A stretch of 64,000 nucleotides of DNA from Actinacidiphila cocklensis (GTDB lineage Bacteria; Actinomycetota; Actinomycetes; Streptomycetales; Streptomycetaceae), in the NCBI RefSeq assembly GCF_907177275.1, contig NZ_CAJSLV010000056.1, positions 1-64,000 on the forward strand, read 5' to 3'. The first letter of the stretch is position 1, and each line of letters begins with the position of its first letter. A program made the position numbers and the translations under genes. Positions 1 to 7,330 of the stretch are shown here, piece after piece. Under the pieces are notes generated by a model that saw only the letters and a list, made by a program, of their open reading frames with translations, was not told where the DNA came from and ran no database searches.

Positions 1-954
1 GGCCTGCGGGGCGAGCGGCCCGAGCGGGCGGCCGACCCAGCGGCGCCCACCGTCCCCGCCGCCACCACCGTCCTGGCCGACCGGCCCGACGGCACCGTCG
101 TCCGGGTCGGCGCCGTCGTCGCCAAGGCCCACGCACCCGGTACGGACGCCGCCGCGCTCGCCGTACGGATCGCGGTGGCCGGCCACCCGCTGCTGCGCGG
201 CGTCCTGCTGGCGCCGCTGCCACCGGCAGGCCCTTCCGCCGAGGCCGGCCGGGAGGGCGCGGCCGGCTCCGGCGGCGGTGCGGTGCGCGGCCGCCCCGTC
301 ACCGCATGGCCCTACGGCGTCCCGGTCGACCGGCACGACCCGGCTGCCGCGCCCTGGGCCGAGGCGGCCGTCCTGCTGGCCCGGCTGCACAGCGTGCCCG
401 AGGCCGCGCTGCCCGGTCCGCTGCCGCCGATGCGCGGCCCCGCCAAGGCCGCGCTCGCCGTCGCCCGGCTGCGCGGCATCGCCGACTCGGCCGAGGCCCG
501 TACCGTCCGCAGGGCCTGGCGCCGGCTGCCCGCCTGGGCCAGGGACGAGGCCCCGTACCCGGGGCCGGCCCCCGCCGCGCTCTGCCACGGAGACCTGCAC
601 CTGGGCCAGCTGGTCCGGCACCCCGTGCCGGACGGCGACTGGCTGCTGATCGACGTGGACGATCTCGGCACCGGGCCGGCCGCCTGGGACCTGGCGCGAC
701 CGGCCATGTGGTTCGCGGCGGGACTGCTCGCCCCGGAGGCCTGGGCGCTCTTCCTGGCGGCCTACCGCGCCGCCGGCGGCCCCGCGGTCCCGGAGAGCGG
801 CGACCCGTGGGCACAACTCGACGTCCCCGCCCGTGCGCTGGCCGTGCAGACCGCCGCGATCGGGGTGGCGAAGGCGGCCAGGGACGGCCGTGACCTGGAC
901 GAGGCCGAGACCGAACTCGTCGCCACCTGCGCCCGTATCGCCCAACTAGAGTGA
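1..954 (+). CDS. Phosphotransferase of the aminoglycoside-phosphotransferase/kinase-like fold, 5' end outside window
   Basis: The frame is open from base 1, so the gene starts upstream; about 317 residues are visible. A Brenner-type motif (HGDLHLGQ, near nt 583-606) followed by IDVDDLGTG matches the catalytic loop and metal-binding Asp of the APH/choline-kinase fold, which phosphorylates small molecules. The region between the start and this motif is rich in Ala, Pro and Arg. GTG codons such as that at 175 are internal, since the upstream frame still reads like protein. The substrate cannot be told from the sequence. The gene ends 33 bp before the zinc-ribbon gene, so the two may be co-transcribed. 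Confidence 0.8.
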   Translation, partial: GLRGERPERAADPAAPTVPAATTVLADRPDGTVVRVGAVVAKAHAPGTDAAALAVRIAVAGHPLLRGVLLAPLPPAGPSAEAGREGAAGSGGGAVRGRPVTAWPYGVPVDRHDPAAAPWAEAAVLLARLHSVPEAALPGPLPPMRGPAKAALAVARLRGIADSAEARTVRRAWRRLPAWARDEAPYPGPAPAALCHGDLHLGQLVRHPVPDGDWLLIDVDDLGTGPAAWDLARPAMWFAAGLLAPEAWALFLAAYRAAGGPAVPESGDPWAQLDVPARALAVQTAAIGVAKAARDGRDLDEAETELVATCARIAQLE

Positions 955-987
955 ACTCATCTGCCAACGCGAGGAGATGAGGCGACC

Positions 988-1287
988 ATGGTCTGCCCCA
1001 AGTGTCACGGCCACATGCAGACGTACAACCGCAGTGGCGTCCAGATCGAGCAGTGCGGCAACTGCCGCGGCATCTTCCTCGACTACGGCGAGCTGGAGGC
1101 GCTGACCCAGCTCGAAGGCCAGTGGAACCAGCCGGCCCCGCCGCCGCAGGCCTACCCCGCGCCGCACGTCCAGCCCGGCTACCCACAGCCGCCCGCCCCG
1201 GCCTGGGGCGCCCCGCAGTACGGGCACGGGCACGGCCACAAGAAGCACCACGGCCACAGCTTCGGGCACATGCTCTTCTCGTCCTGA
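988..1287 (+). CDS. Small TFIIB-type zinc-ribbon protein with His/Pro-rich tail
   Basis: A 99-residue protein. The N-terminus has two cysteine pairs, CPKC at residues 3-6 and CGNC about 19 residues on, followed by RGIFLDYGELEAL; this is the signature of the zf-TFIIB family of small bacterial zinc ribbons, whose function is mostly unknown. The C-terminal half is Pro/Ala/Tyr-rich and ends in a His/Gly/Lys stretch (GHGHGHKKHHGHS) that could bind metal. The ATG at 988 is preceded by a GAGGAGATGAGG purine-rich ribosome site. A 13-bp hairpin follows at once and probably ends the transcript. Function is not assigned. Confidence 0.8.
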   Translation: MVCPKCHGHMQTYNRSGVQIEQCGNCRGIFLDYGELEALTQLEGQWNQPAPPPQAYPAPHVQPGYPQPPAPAWGAPQYGHGHGHKKHHGHSFGHMLFSS

Positions 1288-1295
1288 CGACGACG

Positions 1296-1325
1296 GAGGG
1301 CCGGAAGCAGAAGCTTCCGGCCCTC
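1296..1325. terminator. Bidirectional hairpin between the zinc-ribbon gene and the tRNA block
   Basis: A perfect 13-bp stem (GAGGGCCGGAAGC, 1296-1308) with loop AGAA pairs with 1313-1325. It lies between a plus-strand gene ending at 1287 and minus-strand tRNA genes ending at 1333, so it can serve both. There is no long U tract, which is normal for Streptomyces. Confidence 0.75.
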
Positions 1326-1332
1326 GGGTGCG

Positions 1333-1404
1333 TGGACGATACTGGGATTGAACCAGTGACCTCTTCCGTGTCAGGGAAGCGCTCTCCCGCTGAGCTAATC
1401 GTCC
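1333..1404 (-). tRNA. tRNA-Val (GAC), copy 1
   Basis: A 72-nt cloverleaf on the minus strand: acceptor GGACGAT/ATCGTCC, discriminator A, D stem GCTC/GAGC, anticodon stem CTTCC/GGAAG with loop CTGACAC (anticodon GAC), and T arm with GGTTCAATCC. No CCA is encoded. It is identical to copy 3 and is the last gene of a five-tRNA minus-strand unit. Confidence 0.95.
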
Positions 1405-1432
1405 TCGGGCGGCGCTGTGCGCCGGTGGTGCG

Positions 1433-1504
1433 TGCGCGATACTGGGATTGAACCAGTGACCTCTTCCGTGTCAGGGAAGCGCTCTCCCGCTGAGCTAATC
1501 GCGC
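1433..1504 (-). tRNA. tRNA-Val (GAC), copy 2, with variant acceptor stem
   Basis: Same body and anticodon (GAC) as copies 1 and 3, but the acceptor stem is GCGCGAT/ATCGCGC instead of GGACGAT/ATCGTCC. Positions 2 and 3 changed with matching changes on the opposite arm, so pairing is kept. Discriminator A; no encoded CCA. Confidence 0.94.
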
Positions 1505-1542
1505 GGGCGTCCTGTTGTGGACTCGGACCCTGTGGGGTCCAG

Positions 1543-1614
1543 TGGACGATACTGGGATTGAACCAGTGACCTCTTCCGTGTCAGGGAAGCGCTCTCCCGC
1601 TGAGCTAATCGTCC
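1543..1614 (-). tRNA. tRNA-Val (GAC), copy 3
   Basis: Identical in sequence to copy 1 (acceptor GGACGAT/ATCGTCC, anticodon GAC). Only one base separates its 5' end from the CCA end of the tRNA-Cys transcribed ahead of it, so the two must be processed from a common precursor. Confidence 0.95.
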
Positions 1615-1615
1615 T

Positions 1616-1689
1616 TGGAGGTGGAGACGGGATTTGAACCCGTGTAGACGGCTTTGCAGGCCGTTGCCTCGCCTCTCGGCCACTCCACC
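1616..1689 (-). tRNA. tRNA-Cys (GCA)
   Basis: Minus-strand cloverleaf with acceptor GGTGGAG/CTCCACC, discriminator U, and anticodon loop TGCAAAG flanked by a CGGC/GCCG stem, giving anticodon GCA. A 3' CCA appears to be genomically encoded (1616-1618 in complement), unlike in the neighbouring Val genes. Second gene of the tRNA unit. Confidence 0.95.
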
Positions 1690-1721
1690 AACACAGCAGG
1701 GGAGGATGATCCCCCACGTCG

Positions 1722-1794
1722 AGCGGACGACGAGATTCGAACTCGCGACCCTCACCTTGGCAAGGTGATGCTCTACCAACTGAGCCACGTCCGC
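1722..1794 (-). tRNA. tRNA-Gly (GCC)
   Basis: 73-nt cloverleaf: acceptor GCGGACG/CGTCCGC, discriminator U, anticodon stem TCACC/GGTGA with loop TTGCCAA (anticodon GCC), and T arm GAGTTCGAATCTC. It is the first gene of the minus-strand unit Gly-Cys-Val-Val-Val. Confidence 0.95.
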
Positions 1795-1831
1795 ACGCCC
1801 CCCGAATCAAACTCCCGGGGCGACGGGTTGA

Positions 1832-1859
1832 ACTCTAGCGGATTCCCCGGCCAGCTCAA
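1832..1859 (-). promoter_or_regulatory. Candidate promoter of the Gly-Cys-Val tRNA unit
   Basis: On the minus strand, TTGAGC (1854-1859) and TAGAGT (1832-1837) are separated by 16 bp, close to the housekeeping-sigma consensus, about 38 bp upstream of the tRNA-Gly 5' end. Confidence 0.6.
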
Positions 1860-1984
1860 AAACCGGTTTCCGCAGCGTGCCGGGCCAATGACGAGCAGTT
1901 GACGTGCCGGGCACCGCCTCACCCCCCGTGACCTGCCCCGCCTAGACTCGGCCCCGCCCCGCTCCAGTCCCCCAGGGAAACACC

Positions 1985-3067
1985 GTGCGCGATCTCGCCC
2001 CCATGGCCCGTTTCGGCGGTCTTGTCGCCTCCGACCTGCGCGATGTCACCGCGGACCCGGCCGCTCTGGACTCCGCGGGCTTCTGGGCGGTCGCGGTGGA
2101 CTTCGAGGGCCGTACGGTCTGCGCCCGCTTCGGCGACGTACGCCGCGGCCCGCGCGAGCCCGCCGCCCTCGGCGCGAGCGCCGCCGGATGGCGCGGACCC
2201 GACCCGGCCTCCTGGACCAGCTCCATGGACCGGCAGGCGTACGAGGCCGGCGTCCGCACGATCAGGCAGCGCATCGCCGCGGGCGACGTCTACCAGGTCA
2301 ACCTCTGCCGGGTGCTCACCGCGCCGCTGCCGGCCGCCCCAGGCTCCGGCCCCGGTCCCGACATCGACGCGCTCGGCGCGGTCCTCGCGCTCGGCAACCC
2401 CGCGCCCTACGCCGGTACGATCCGGCTGCCCGCGCACGGCGTCGAGATCGCCACCGCCTCGCCCGAGCTCTTCCTCAGCCGGCACGGCCGCACCGTCGAG
2501 TCCCGCCCGATCAAGGGCACCGCACGCACCGCCGACGCCTTCCTGCCCAAGGACGACGCGGAGAACGTCATGATCGTCGACCTGGTGCGCAACGACCTCG
2601 GCCAGGTCTGCACCACCGGCTCGGTCACCGTGCCCGCGCTGTGCGCCGTCGAACCGCACCCCGGCCTGGTCCACCTGGTCTCCACCGTCCGCGGTGAGCT
2701 GCGCCCCGGCGCCGGCTGGCCTGAGCTGCTCGCCGCCGCGTTCCCGCCGGGATCGGTCACCGGCGCACCGAAGTCCAGCGCGCTGCGGATCATCGGCGAG
2801 CTGGAGACCGCTGCCCGCGGCCCCTACTGCGGCGCGGTCGGCTGGGTCGACGCCGACCGCGGCACCGCCGGGCTCGCCGTCGGCATCCGCACCTTCTGGA
2901 TCGACCGCGGCACCGCGGGACGCCCCGAACTGCGGTTCGGCACCGGCGCCGGCATCACCTGGGGTTCCGACCCGGCGGGTGAATGGGCGGAGACGGAACT
3001 CAAGGCCGAGCGGCTGCTGGCGGTAGCGTCGGAGGTACACGAGGCAAGGGGAAGGACACTTCGGTGA
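1985..3067 (+). CDS. pabB: Chorismate-binding enzyme, aminodeoxychorismate synthase component I
   Basis: A 360-residue member of the chorismate-using family, shorter than the two-domain anthranilate synthases. Conserved catalytic blocks are visible: IAAGDVYQVNLCR, SPELFLSRHGRTVESRPIKGTART, DDAENVMIVDLVRNDLG and PPGSVTGAPKSSALRII. Its partner pabC overlaps it (GTGA), which supports a PabB role (chorismate to aminodeoxychorismate for folate) over anthranilate or salicylate synthesis. No glutamine amidotransferase subunit gene is visible here, so that partner must be elsewhere. The GTG at 1985 is the first start in a frame that matches the family. Confidence 0.85.
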   Translation: MRDLAPMARFGGLVASDLRDVTADPAALDSAGFWAVAVDFEGRTVCARFGDVRRGPREPAALGASAAGWRGPDPASWTSSMDRQAYEAGVRTIRQRIAAGDVYQVNLCRVLTAPLPAAPGSGPGPDIDALGAVLALGNPAPYAGTIRLPAHGVEIATASPELFLSRHGRTVESRPIKGTARTADAFLPKDDAENVMIVDLVRNDLGQVCTTGSVTVPALCAVEPHPGLVHLVSTVRGELRPGAGWPELLAAAFPPGSVTGAPKSSALRIIGELETAARGPYCGAVGWVDADRGTAGLAVGIRTFWIDRGTAGRPELRFGTGAGITWGSDPAGEWAETELKAERLLAVASEVHEARGRTLR

Positions 3068-3885
3068 AGATCTGGGTGGACGGCGGACTGCGGGAGACCG
3101 CGGACGCCACGGTGTCGGTACTGGACCATGGGCTGACCGTCGGGGACGGCGTCTTCGAGACGCTCAAGACCACGCAGGGGCGCGCGTTCGCCCTCACCCG
3201 GCACCTCAGGCGGCTGGCGCGCTCCGCCCGCGGCCTCGGCCTGCCCGAGCCCGACCGGGACGAGGTGGCCCGGGCCTGCCAGGCGGTGCTCGACGCCAAC
3301 CCGATGCCGCACGGCCGGCTCAGGATCACCTACACCGGCGGCGTCTCCCCGCTCGGCTCCGACCGCGGCGACGCCGGTGCCACGCTGGTGGTCGCCATGA
3401 GCGCGGCCACCCCGAACCCCGGCCCGACCGCGATCGTCACCGTGCCGTGGACCCGCAACGAGCGCGGCGCGCTCACCGGCCTGAAGACCACCTCGTACGG
3501 CGAGAACGTCGTGGCGCTGGCCCGCGCCCGCGAACAGGACGCCACCGAGGCGGTCTTCGCCAACACCACAGGCCGGCTGTGCGAGGGCACCGGCTCGAAC
3601 GTCTTCGTCGTCCTCGACGGCCGGCTGCTCACCCCGCCGCTGTCGTCCGGCTGCCTGGCCGGCATCACCCGCGAACTGGTCGTCGACTGGGCCGGCGCGG
3701 AGGAGGAGGACCTGCCCTACGAGGCGCTGGCCGAGGCGGAGGAGGTCTTCATCACCTCCTCGCTGCGCGACGTGCAGCCCGTCCACCGCGTCGACGCCCG
3801 CGAACTGCCGGGCGCACCAGGCCCGGTGACCGCCAAGGCCATGGAGGTCTTCGCCGAGCGCTCCGCGGACCACCCCAACCCGTAG
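3064..3885 (+). CDS. pabC: Aminodeoxychorismate lyase, class IV PLP aminotransferase fold
   Basis: A 273-residue fold-type IV PLP enzyme. It shows the N-terminal KIWVDGGLRE and VLDHGLTVGDGVFETLK blocks, the PLP-lysine segment LKTTSYGENVVALARAR, and the cofactor loop CEGTGSNVF. With pabB it would convert aminodeoxychorismate to p-aminobenzoate plus pyruvate. A branched-chain or D-amino-acid aminotransferase role is possible from fold alone; the pabB overlap favours PabC. The GTG at 3064 overlaps the pabB stop and has an AAGGGGAAGG ribosome site; farther-upstream in-frame starts lie within pabB. Confidence 0.85.
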   Translation: MKIWVDGGLRETADATVSVLDHGLTVGDGVFETLKTTQGRAFALTRHLRRLARSARGLGLPEPDRDEVARACQAVLDANPMPHGRLRITYTGGVSPLGSDRGDAGATLVVAMSAATPNPGPTAIVTVPWTRNERGALTGLKTTSYGENVVALARAREQDATEAVFANTTGRLCEGTGSNVFVVLDGRLLTPPLSSGCLAGITRELVVDWAGAEEEDLPYEALAEAEEVFITSSLRDVQPVHRVDARELPGAPGPVTAKAMEVFAERSADHPNP

Positions 3886-3897
3886 GCCCTCCCCGCC

Positions 3898-3927
3898 GCG
3901 TACCGCCGGCGCCCCCTGGCGGTACGC
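3898..3927 (+). terminator. Hairpin after pabC
   Basis: 10-bp perfect stem GCGTACCGCC (3898-3907) / GGCGGTACGC (3918-3927) with a 10-nt loop, 12 bp after the pabC stop. A -10-like TACACT at 3939-3944 follows and could start transcription of the GNAT gene. Confidence 0.65.
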
Positions 3928-3996
3928 CCGCGGGACCGTACACTCGACCGCACCCCGCGCTGGGGAACCGCGGGTGGGGGGACGGGAGCGCGACGC

Positions 3997-4821
3997 ATGA
4001 CGACGACCCTGAGACCGGCAGGACCCGAGCGGCGCCGGCAGGACGGTGCCCGGTCGCGGGACTACACCGTCTGCGTCAACGGGCGGCCGGTCGGCAGCGT
4101 ACGGATCGCCGCCGAGCCGCACGGCGGCCCCGGCCGGATCGACGCGCTCGCCGTCGACGAGCAGGACCGGCGGCGCGGCCGCGGCACGGTCGCGGCGCTC
4201 GCCGCCGAGGAAGTGCTGCGGCAGTGGGGCTGCACCCGGGTGCTGGTCTCGGTGCCCGACGAGGCCGAGTACGCGCTGCGGCTGGCCACCGCGCTCGGCT
4301 ACACCGAGACCAACCGCACGCTGCACAAGGACCTCGCGCCGGGCGCGGGGCGCCACCAACTGCCGCCCGGCAGCGTGCTGCGGGAGCTGACCGCGCAGGA
4401 CCGCCAGGACTGGCTGGCGCGGCAGCGGAACGGCTTCGTGGCCGCCCTCACCGCCGCCGGGGTGCCCGCGGACCACGCGGAGGCCCATGCCGCGGCCTCC
4501 TACGCCGAGGCCCTGCCCGGCGGCGGCCCGGCGCCCGGCGCCGCCCTGCTCGCCCTCGACCACGAGGGCGCCACCGTCGGTCGGCTCTGGCTGCACACGG
4601 CCCCCGGCCCCGGGTGGGTCCAGGCGGTCGAGGTCCCCCCGGCCCACCGCGGACGCGGTCACGGCCGCACGCTGATGCTGGCCGCCGAGGCCGCGTGCCG
4701 CATGGCGGGCACCACCGCGGTCGGCCTGAACGTCTTCACCGCCAACGAGGTGGCGATCCGCCTCTACACCTCCCTGGGCTACCGCGTGCAGCTGCGCCAG
4801 CTCTGGAAGCCACTCGCCTAG
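3997..4821 (+). CDS. Tandem GNAT-family N-acetyltransferase
   Basis: 274 residues holding two acetyl-CoA-binding GNAT domains. The first (about residues 20-115) has IDALAVDEQDRRRGRGTVAAL; the second (about 125-270) has VQAVEVPPAHRGRGHGRTLM, both fitting the Q/R-x-x-G-x-G/A loop that holds the CoA pyrophosphate, and NVFTANEVAIRLYTSLGYR, typical of the C-terminal half. It probably acetylates a small-molecule or protein amine; the substrate is unknown. ATG 3997 follows GGGAG. Monocistronic by context, between the pabC hairpin and a convergent DsbA-like gene. Confidence 0.82.
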   Translation: MTTTLRPAGPERRRQDGARSRDYTVCVNGRPVGSVRIAAEPHGGPGRIDALAVDEQDRRRGRGTVAALAAEEVLRQWGCTRVLVSVPDEAEYALRLATALGYTETNRTLHKDLAPGAGRHQLPPGSVLRELTAQDRQDWLARQRNGFVAALTAAGVPADHAEAHAAASYAEALPGGGPAPGAALLALDHEGATVGRLWLHTAPGPGWVQAVEVPPAHRGRGHGRTLMLAAEAACRMAGTTAVGLNVFTANEVAIRLYTSLGYRVQLRQLWKPLA

Positions 4822-4870
4822 CGGCGCGCTGTCACCGAGGGGGTGGGTGCCCCCTGCGGTGGCCGGTCGC

Positions 4871-4947
4871 GTTTCCCCTGCGGCGGGTTGCCCGCGCTCC
4901 CGGAAGAGCTCACCCCCTCCGCGGAGGGCAAGCTCTCAGGGGGAAAC
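4871..4947. repeat. Nested palindromic (cruciform-like) intergenic element between convergent genes
   Basis: Three nested inverted repeats share one centre: outer GTTTCCCCTG (4871-4880) with CAGGGGGAAAC (4937-4947, one extra G), middle GAGCT (4906-4910) with AGCTC (4931-4935), and inner perfect CCCTCCG/CGGAGGG (4915-4928). It sits between the 3' ends of the GNAT gene and the DsbA-like gene. It could be a bidirectional terminator or a copy of a dispersed repeat; the length exceeds what a simple terminator needs. Confidence 0.55.
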
Positions 4948-5002
4948 CGAGCACCGGGCGCCGCACCGGGACAGACGTCCCGCCACCGCGAAGAGCGATC
5001 GC

Positions 5003-5515
5003 CTACGCGAGGAGGCCGTCCGCCAGGGACTCGATGCGGGCGCGCAGGCCGTCCTGGGACTTGCCGCCGTCCAGGCGTTCGCCGGCGATGACGTACGTGG
5101 GGGTGCCGGTCACGCCGATCGCCTTGCCCTCGGCAAGGTCCGCGTCGACGACCAGCAGGTGCCGCCCGTCGATCAGCGCGGTGTCGAACTCCTCGGCGTC
5201 GAGGCCGAGTTCGCCGGCGATCTCCACGAGCAGCGGTTCACCGGCGGTGCCCAGGTCCTCCGCGCGGGCGAGTACGGCCTCGGCGTACTCCCAGCCGCGG
5301 CCCTGCGCGTACGCCTCCTCGTAGGCCTGCGCCGCCGCGACGGCATGTGCGTGCTTGGGCAGCGGGAAGTGCCGCAGCTGGATGTCGAGGGCGTCGCCGT
5401 ACCGCTCGCGCAGCGCCCGCAGGTCGCCGAGGGCGGTGCGGCAGTCGGGGCACTGCAGCTCGCACCAGACGTCGAGGACGGCGCGGCGGCCGGCCGGGGG
5501 AGGGGGAAGATCCAT
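5003..5515 (-). CDS. DsbA/FrnE-like thioredoxin-fold oxidoreductase
   Basis: 170 residues. It begins AVLDVWCELQCPDC, giving a CxxC redox motif (CPDC) at the start of the first helix, and has the cis-proline loop GVTGTPTYVI about 125 residues later, with a helical insertion (about residues 55-115) between; this is the DsbA-superfamily layout. There is no signal peptide, so it is probably cytoplasmic and reduces, oxidises or isomerises a thiol substrate. ATG 5515 has only a weak GAGACT -10-like hexamer 6 nt upstream and no clear ribosome site. Confidence 0.85.
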   Translation of the reverse strand: MDLPPPPAGRRAVLDVWCELQCPDCRTALGDLRALRERYGDALDIQLRHFPLPKHAHAVAAAQAYEEAYAQGRGWEYAEAVLARAEDLGTAGEPLLVEIAGELGLDAEEFDTALIDGRHLLVVDADLAEGKAIGVTGTPTYVIAGERLDGGKSQDGLRARIESLADGLLA

Positions 5516-5637
5516 GCGGCCAGTCTCCCACTCGGGGAGGAGGCACCCCGGAGATCCCCCTGAACCTCGGCCTGCACCGTGGCCCTACCCGCCCGCCCGG
5601 GGGCACGATGGAAGGATCGACCGACGGGAGCCGCAGG

Positions 5638-6084
5638 ATGCTGACCACGACGCTATGTGCCGCGCTGTCCGCGGGCGGCCTGGCCATCGCGATGCTGACC
5701 GCCTACCGGCGGCGCTTCCTGGCGGCCACCAGGATCGCCGCGGCGTCCCTGGTGCCGGTCGGGCTGGCGATGGCCGGCCTGGTCACGCTGGGCCGCAAGG
5801 TCGGCACCGCCACCGGCCACTGGGCCGCCGACCTGGTCCTCAAGCCGACCGTGTGGATGGGCTTCGGCGTCCTCGCCGTCGCCGCCATGCTCTACGGCAT
5901 CACCCGGCTGATCTCGGCCCGGCTGCCGGAGGGCCAGGACCGCGCACCGGCCGCGGTGCCCGGCGCGTCCACCCCGGCGATACCGCCCGGCCGCCCGGCA
6001 GCGGCCGGGCGCAGGGGCGGCTCGGACAGCGGCCTGTCCGACTTCGCGGACGTCGAGGAGATCCTCAAGCGCCGCGGCATCTGA
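5638..6084 (+). CDS. Small conserved membrane protein of unknown function
   Basis: 148 residues. Three hydrophobic segments are seen (about residues 1-20, 30-50 and 75-95), the last being VWMGFGVLAVAAMLYGITRL, followed by a Pro/Ala-rich cytoplasmic tail ending in FADVEEILKRRGI. I do not recognise a characterised family. The ATG at 5638 is chosen because GGGAG lies 11 nt upstream; an in-frame ATG at 5608 would add ten polar residues and has only a poor site. The gene is divergent from the DsbA-like gene. Confidence 0.7.
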   Translation: MLTTTLCAALSAGGLAIAMLTAYRRRFLAATRIAAASLVPVGLAMAGLVTLGRKVGTATGHWAADLVLKPTVWMGFGVLAVAAMLYGITRLISARLPEGQDRAPAAVPGASTPAIPPGRPAAAGRRGGSDSGLSDFADVEEILKRRGI

Positions 6085-6201
6085 CGCGGCGGCCGGCACG
6101 GCTGTCCACCGACCGGACGGCTTCTGCCCGCATGCTGGAAGATCCCCTGGGAGTCCGCGTGTTGGGCCACGAGCGCCCCCGCGCTGCGCAAAGATCATCG
6201 T

Positions 6202-6519
6202 GTGCTGCCCACCACCGGCGACTGCGTCGCCGCTGCGCGGCCGGACCGTGCCGGACCGACCGCCTCCGATGTCATCCCTGCTCCCCGAACCGCTCCCCGA
6301 ACCGCTTCTCGCCCCGCCCCCCGCGCCTCCGGCGCCGCAGTGCCCCTGGAGCCCCTGGAGCCCCTCCAGAGCCTGCGGCCCCCGGCTGCGGGCTCCGCGC
6401 CCGCGCACGAGCCGCAGGGCTGCCTCTACGCCCTCTCCCAGCCCCCGCTGATGCTCTTCCTGCTGGTGATCGGCGGCCTGCTGGGCCTGGGCGCGGCGTA
6501 CGACCTGCTGTTCCTCTGA
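6202..6519 (+). CDS. Possible small tail-anchored membrane protein
   Basis: 105 residues: a Pro/Ala/Arg-rich N-terminal 70 residues, then a single hydrophobic segment PLMLFLLVIGGLLGLGAAYDLLFL at the extreme C-terminus. The C-terminal part looks like real protein (one long membrane helix with a short charged cap); the N-terminal part could be spurious. The GTG at 6202 has no clear ribosome site, so the true start may be further downstream. Confidence 0.5.
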   Translation: MLPTTGDCVAAARPDRAGPTASDVIPAPRTAPRTASRPAPRASGAAVPLEPLEPLQSLRPPAAGSAPAHEPQGCLYALSQPPLMLFLLVIGGLLGLGAAYDLLFL

Positions 6520-6544
6520 CGGCCCGCGGCAGGTCCGGGCGCCC

Positions 6545-7132
6545 TCAGGACGCGGCAGCGGCCTCGTCGGTGCCCGCCTCGCCGGCCTCGCGGCGCCTGG
6601 CCCGGTAGGCGGCCACGTGCAGCCGGTTCCCGCAGGTGCGGCTGTCGCAGTAGCGGCGGGAACGGTTGCGGGACAGGTCCACGAACGCGTGCCGGCAGTC
6701 CGGCGCGTCGCAGCGCCGCAGCCGCTCCCGCTCGCCGGCCACGATCAGGAAGGCCAGCGCCATCCCGCAGTCCGCGGCCAGGTGGTCGGACAGCGAAGCG
6801 CCCGGCGCGAAGTAGTGCACGTGCCAGTCGTAGCCGTCGTGGTCGGTGAGCCGGGGTGTGGTGCCCGCCTCGGCGATCATCGCGTTGAGCATGGTGGACG
6901 CGGTCGCGTCGTCGGTGGTGGCGAAGACCTCGGTGAAGCGGGTGCGCACCGCGTGGACCGCGCTGATGTCGAGCCGGTCGAGCCGGCCGATCTCGCTGAC
7001 CTTGTTGCGCTCCACGAAGGCGCGCAGGTCGGCCACCTCGGCCAGCGACTCGCGGCCCGCGATCGCGGGCGCGGTGTTGATCAGGTCGACCACACTGTCG
7101 AGCGCGCACCTGGTGTCATGGTTGATCAGCAC
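6545..7132 (-). CDS. CGNR zinc-finger (ABATE-domain) putative transcriptional regulator
   Basis: 195 residues. The N-terminal two-thirds match the stress-sensor-like ABATE domain; the C-terminus carries the treble-clef zinc finger: RRCDAPDCRHAFVDLSRNRS then RRYCDSRTCGNRLHVAAYR, i.e. CxxxxC and C-x4-CGNR. Members are presumed DNA-binding regulators. GTG 7132 is preceded by GGGAG at a good distance, and a TAGAGT -10-like hexamer lies on the minus strand at 7175-7180. Its target and effector are unknown. Confidence 0.85.
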   Translation of the reverse strand: MLINHDTRCALDSVVDLINTAPAIAGRESLAEVADLRAFVERNKVSEIGRLDRLDISAVHAVRTRFTEVFATTDDATASTMLNAMIAEAGTTPRLTDHDGYDWHVHYFAPGASLSDHLAADCGMALAFLIVAGERERLRRCDAPDCRHAFVDLSRNRSRRYCDSRTCGNRLHVAAYRARRREAGEAGTDEAAAAS

Positions 7133-7185
7133 GGAACGCTCCCTGCCGGCGTCGTCGAGCGGCTGCGTCCCGTGACTCTAGCGCG

Positions 7186-7232
7186 CGAGAGCCGCCGCCG
7201 TGGGGGTGCGGGTCCCACGGCGGCGGCTCTCG
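7186..7232 (-). terminator. Strong hairpin after ssgB
   Basis: Perfect 19-bp stem: CGAGAGCCGCCGCCGTGGG (7186-7204) pairs with 7214-7232, loop of 9 nt. Read on the minus strand it lies about 100 bp after the ssgB stop and upstream of the CGNR gene promoter region. Confidence 0.8.
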
Positions 7233-7330
7233 TTCCTGCGGTGTCAGGCGGCCGGGCACTGCCCTGTGCCGCCTTGGGTGTCCGGGCTGTCCCCCCGAGT
7301 AGGACGGCCGCGGACGGTCGGTGACCGGTC

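Noticed and set aside
1333..1614. Three evenly spaced 72-bp direct repeats, at first sight CRISPR-like
   Set aside because: They fold as complete tRNA-Val cloverleaves with the same anticodon.
2824..4662. A 612-codon minus-strand open frame over pabB, pabC and the GNAT gene
   Set aside because: Antisense to three well-supported genes, with shadow-type composition and no start site.
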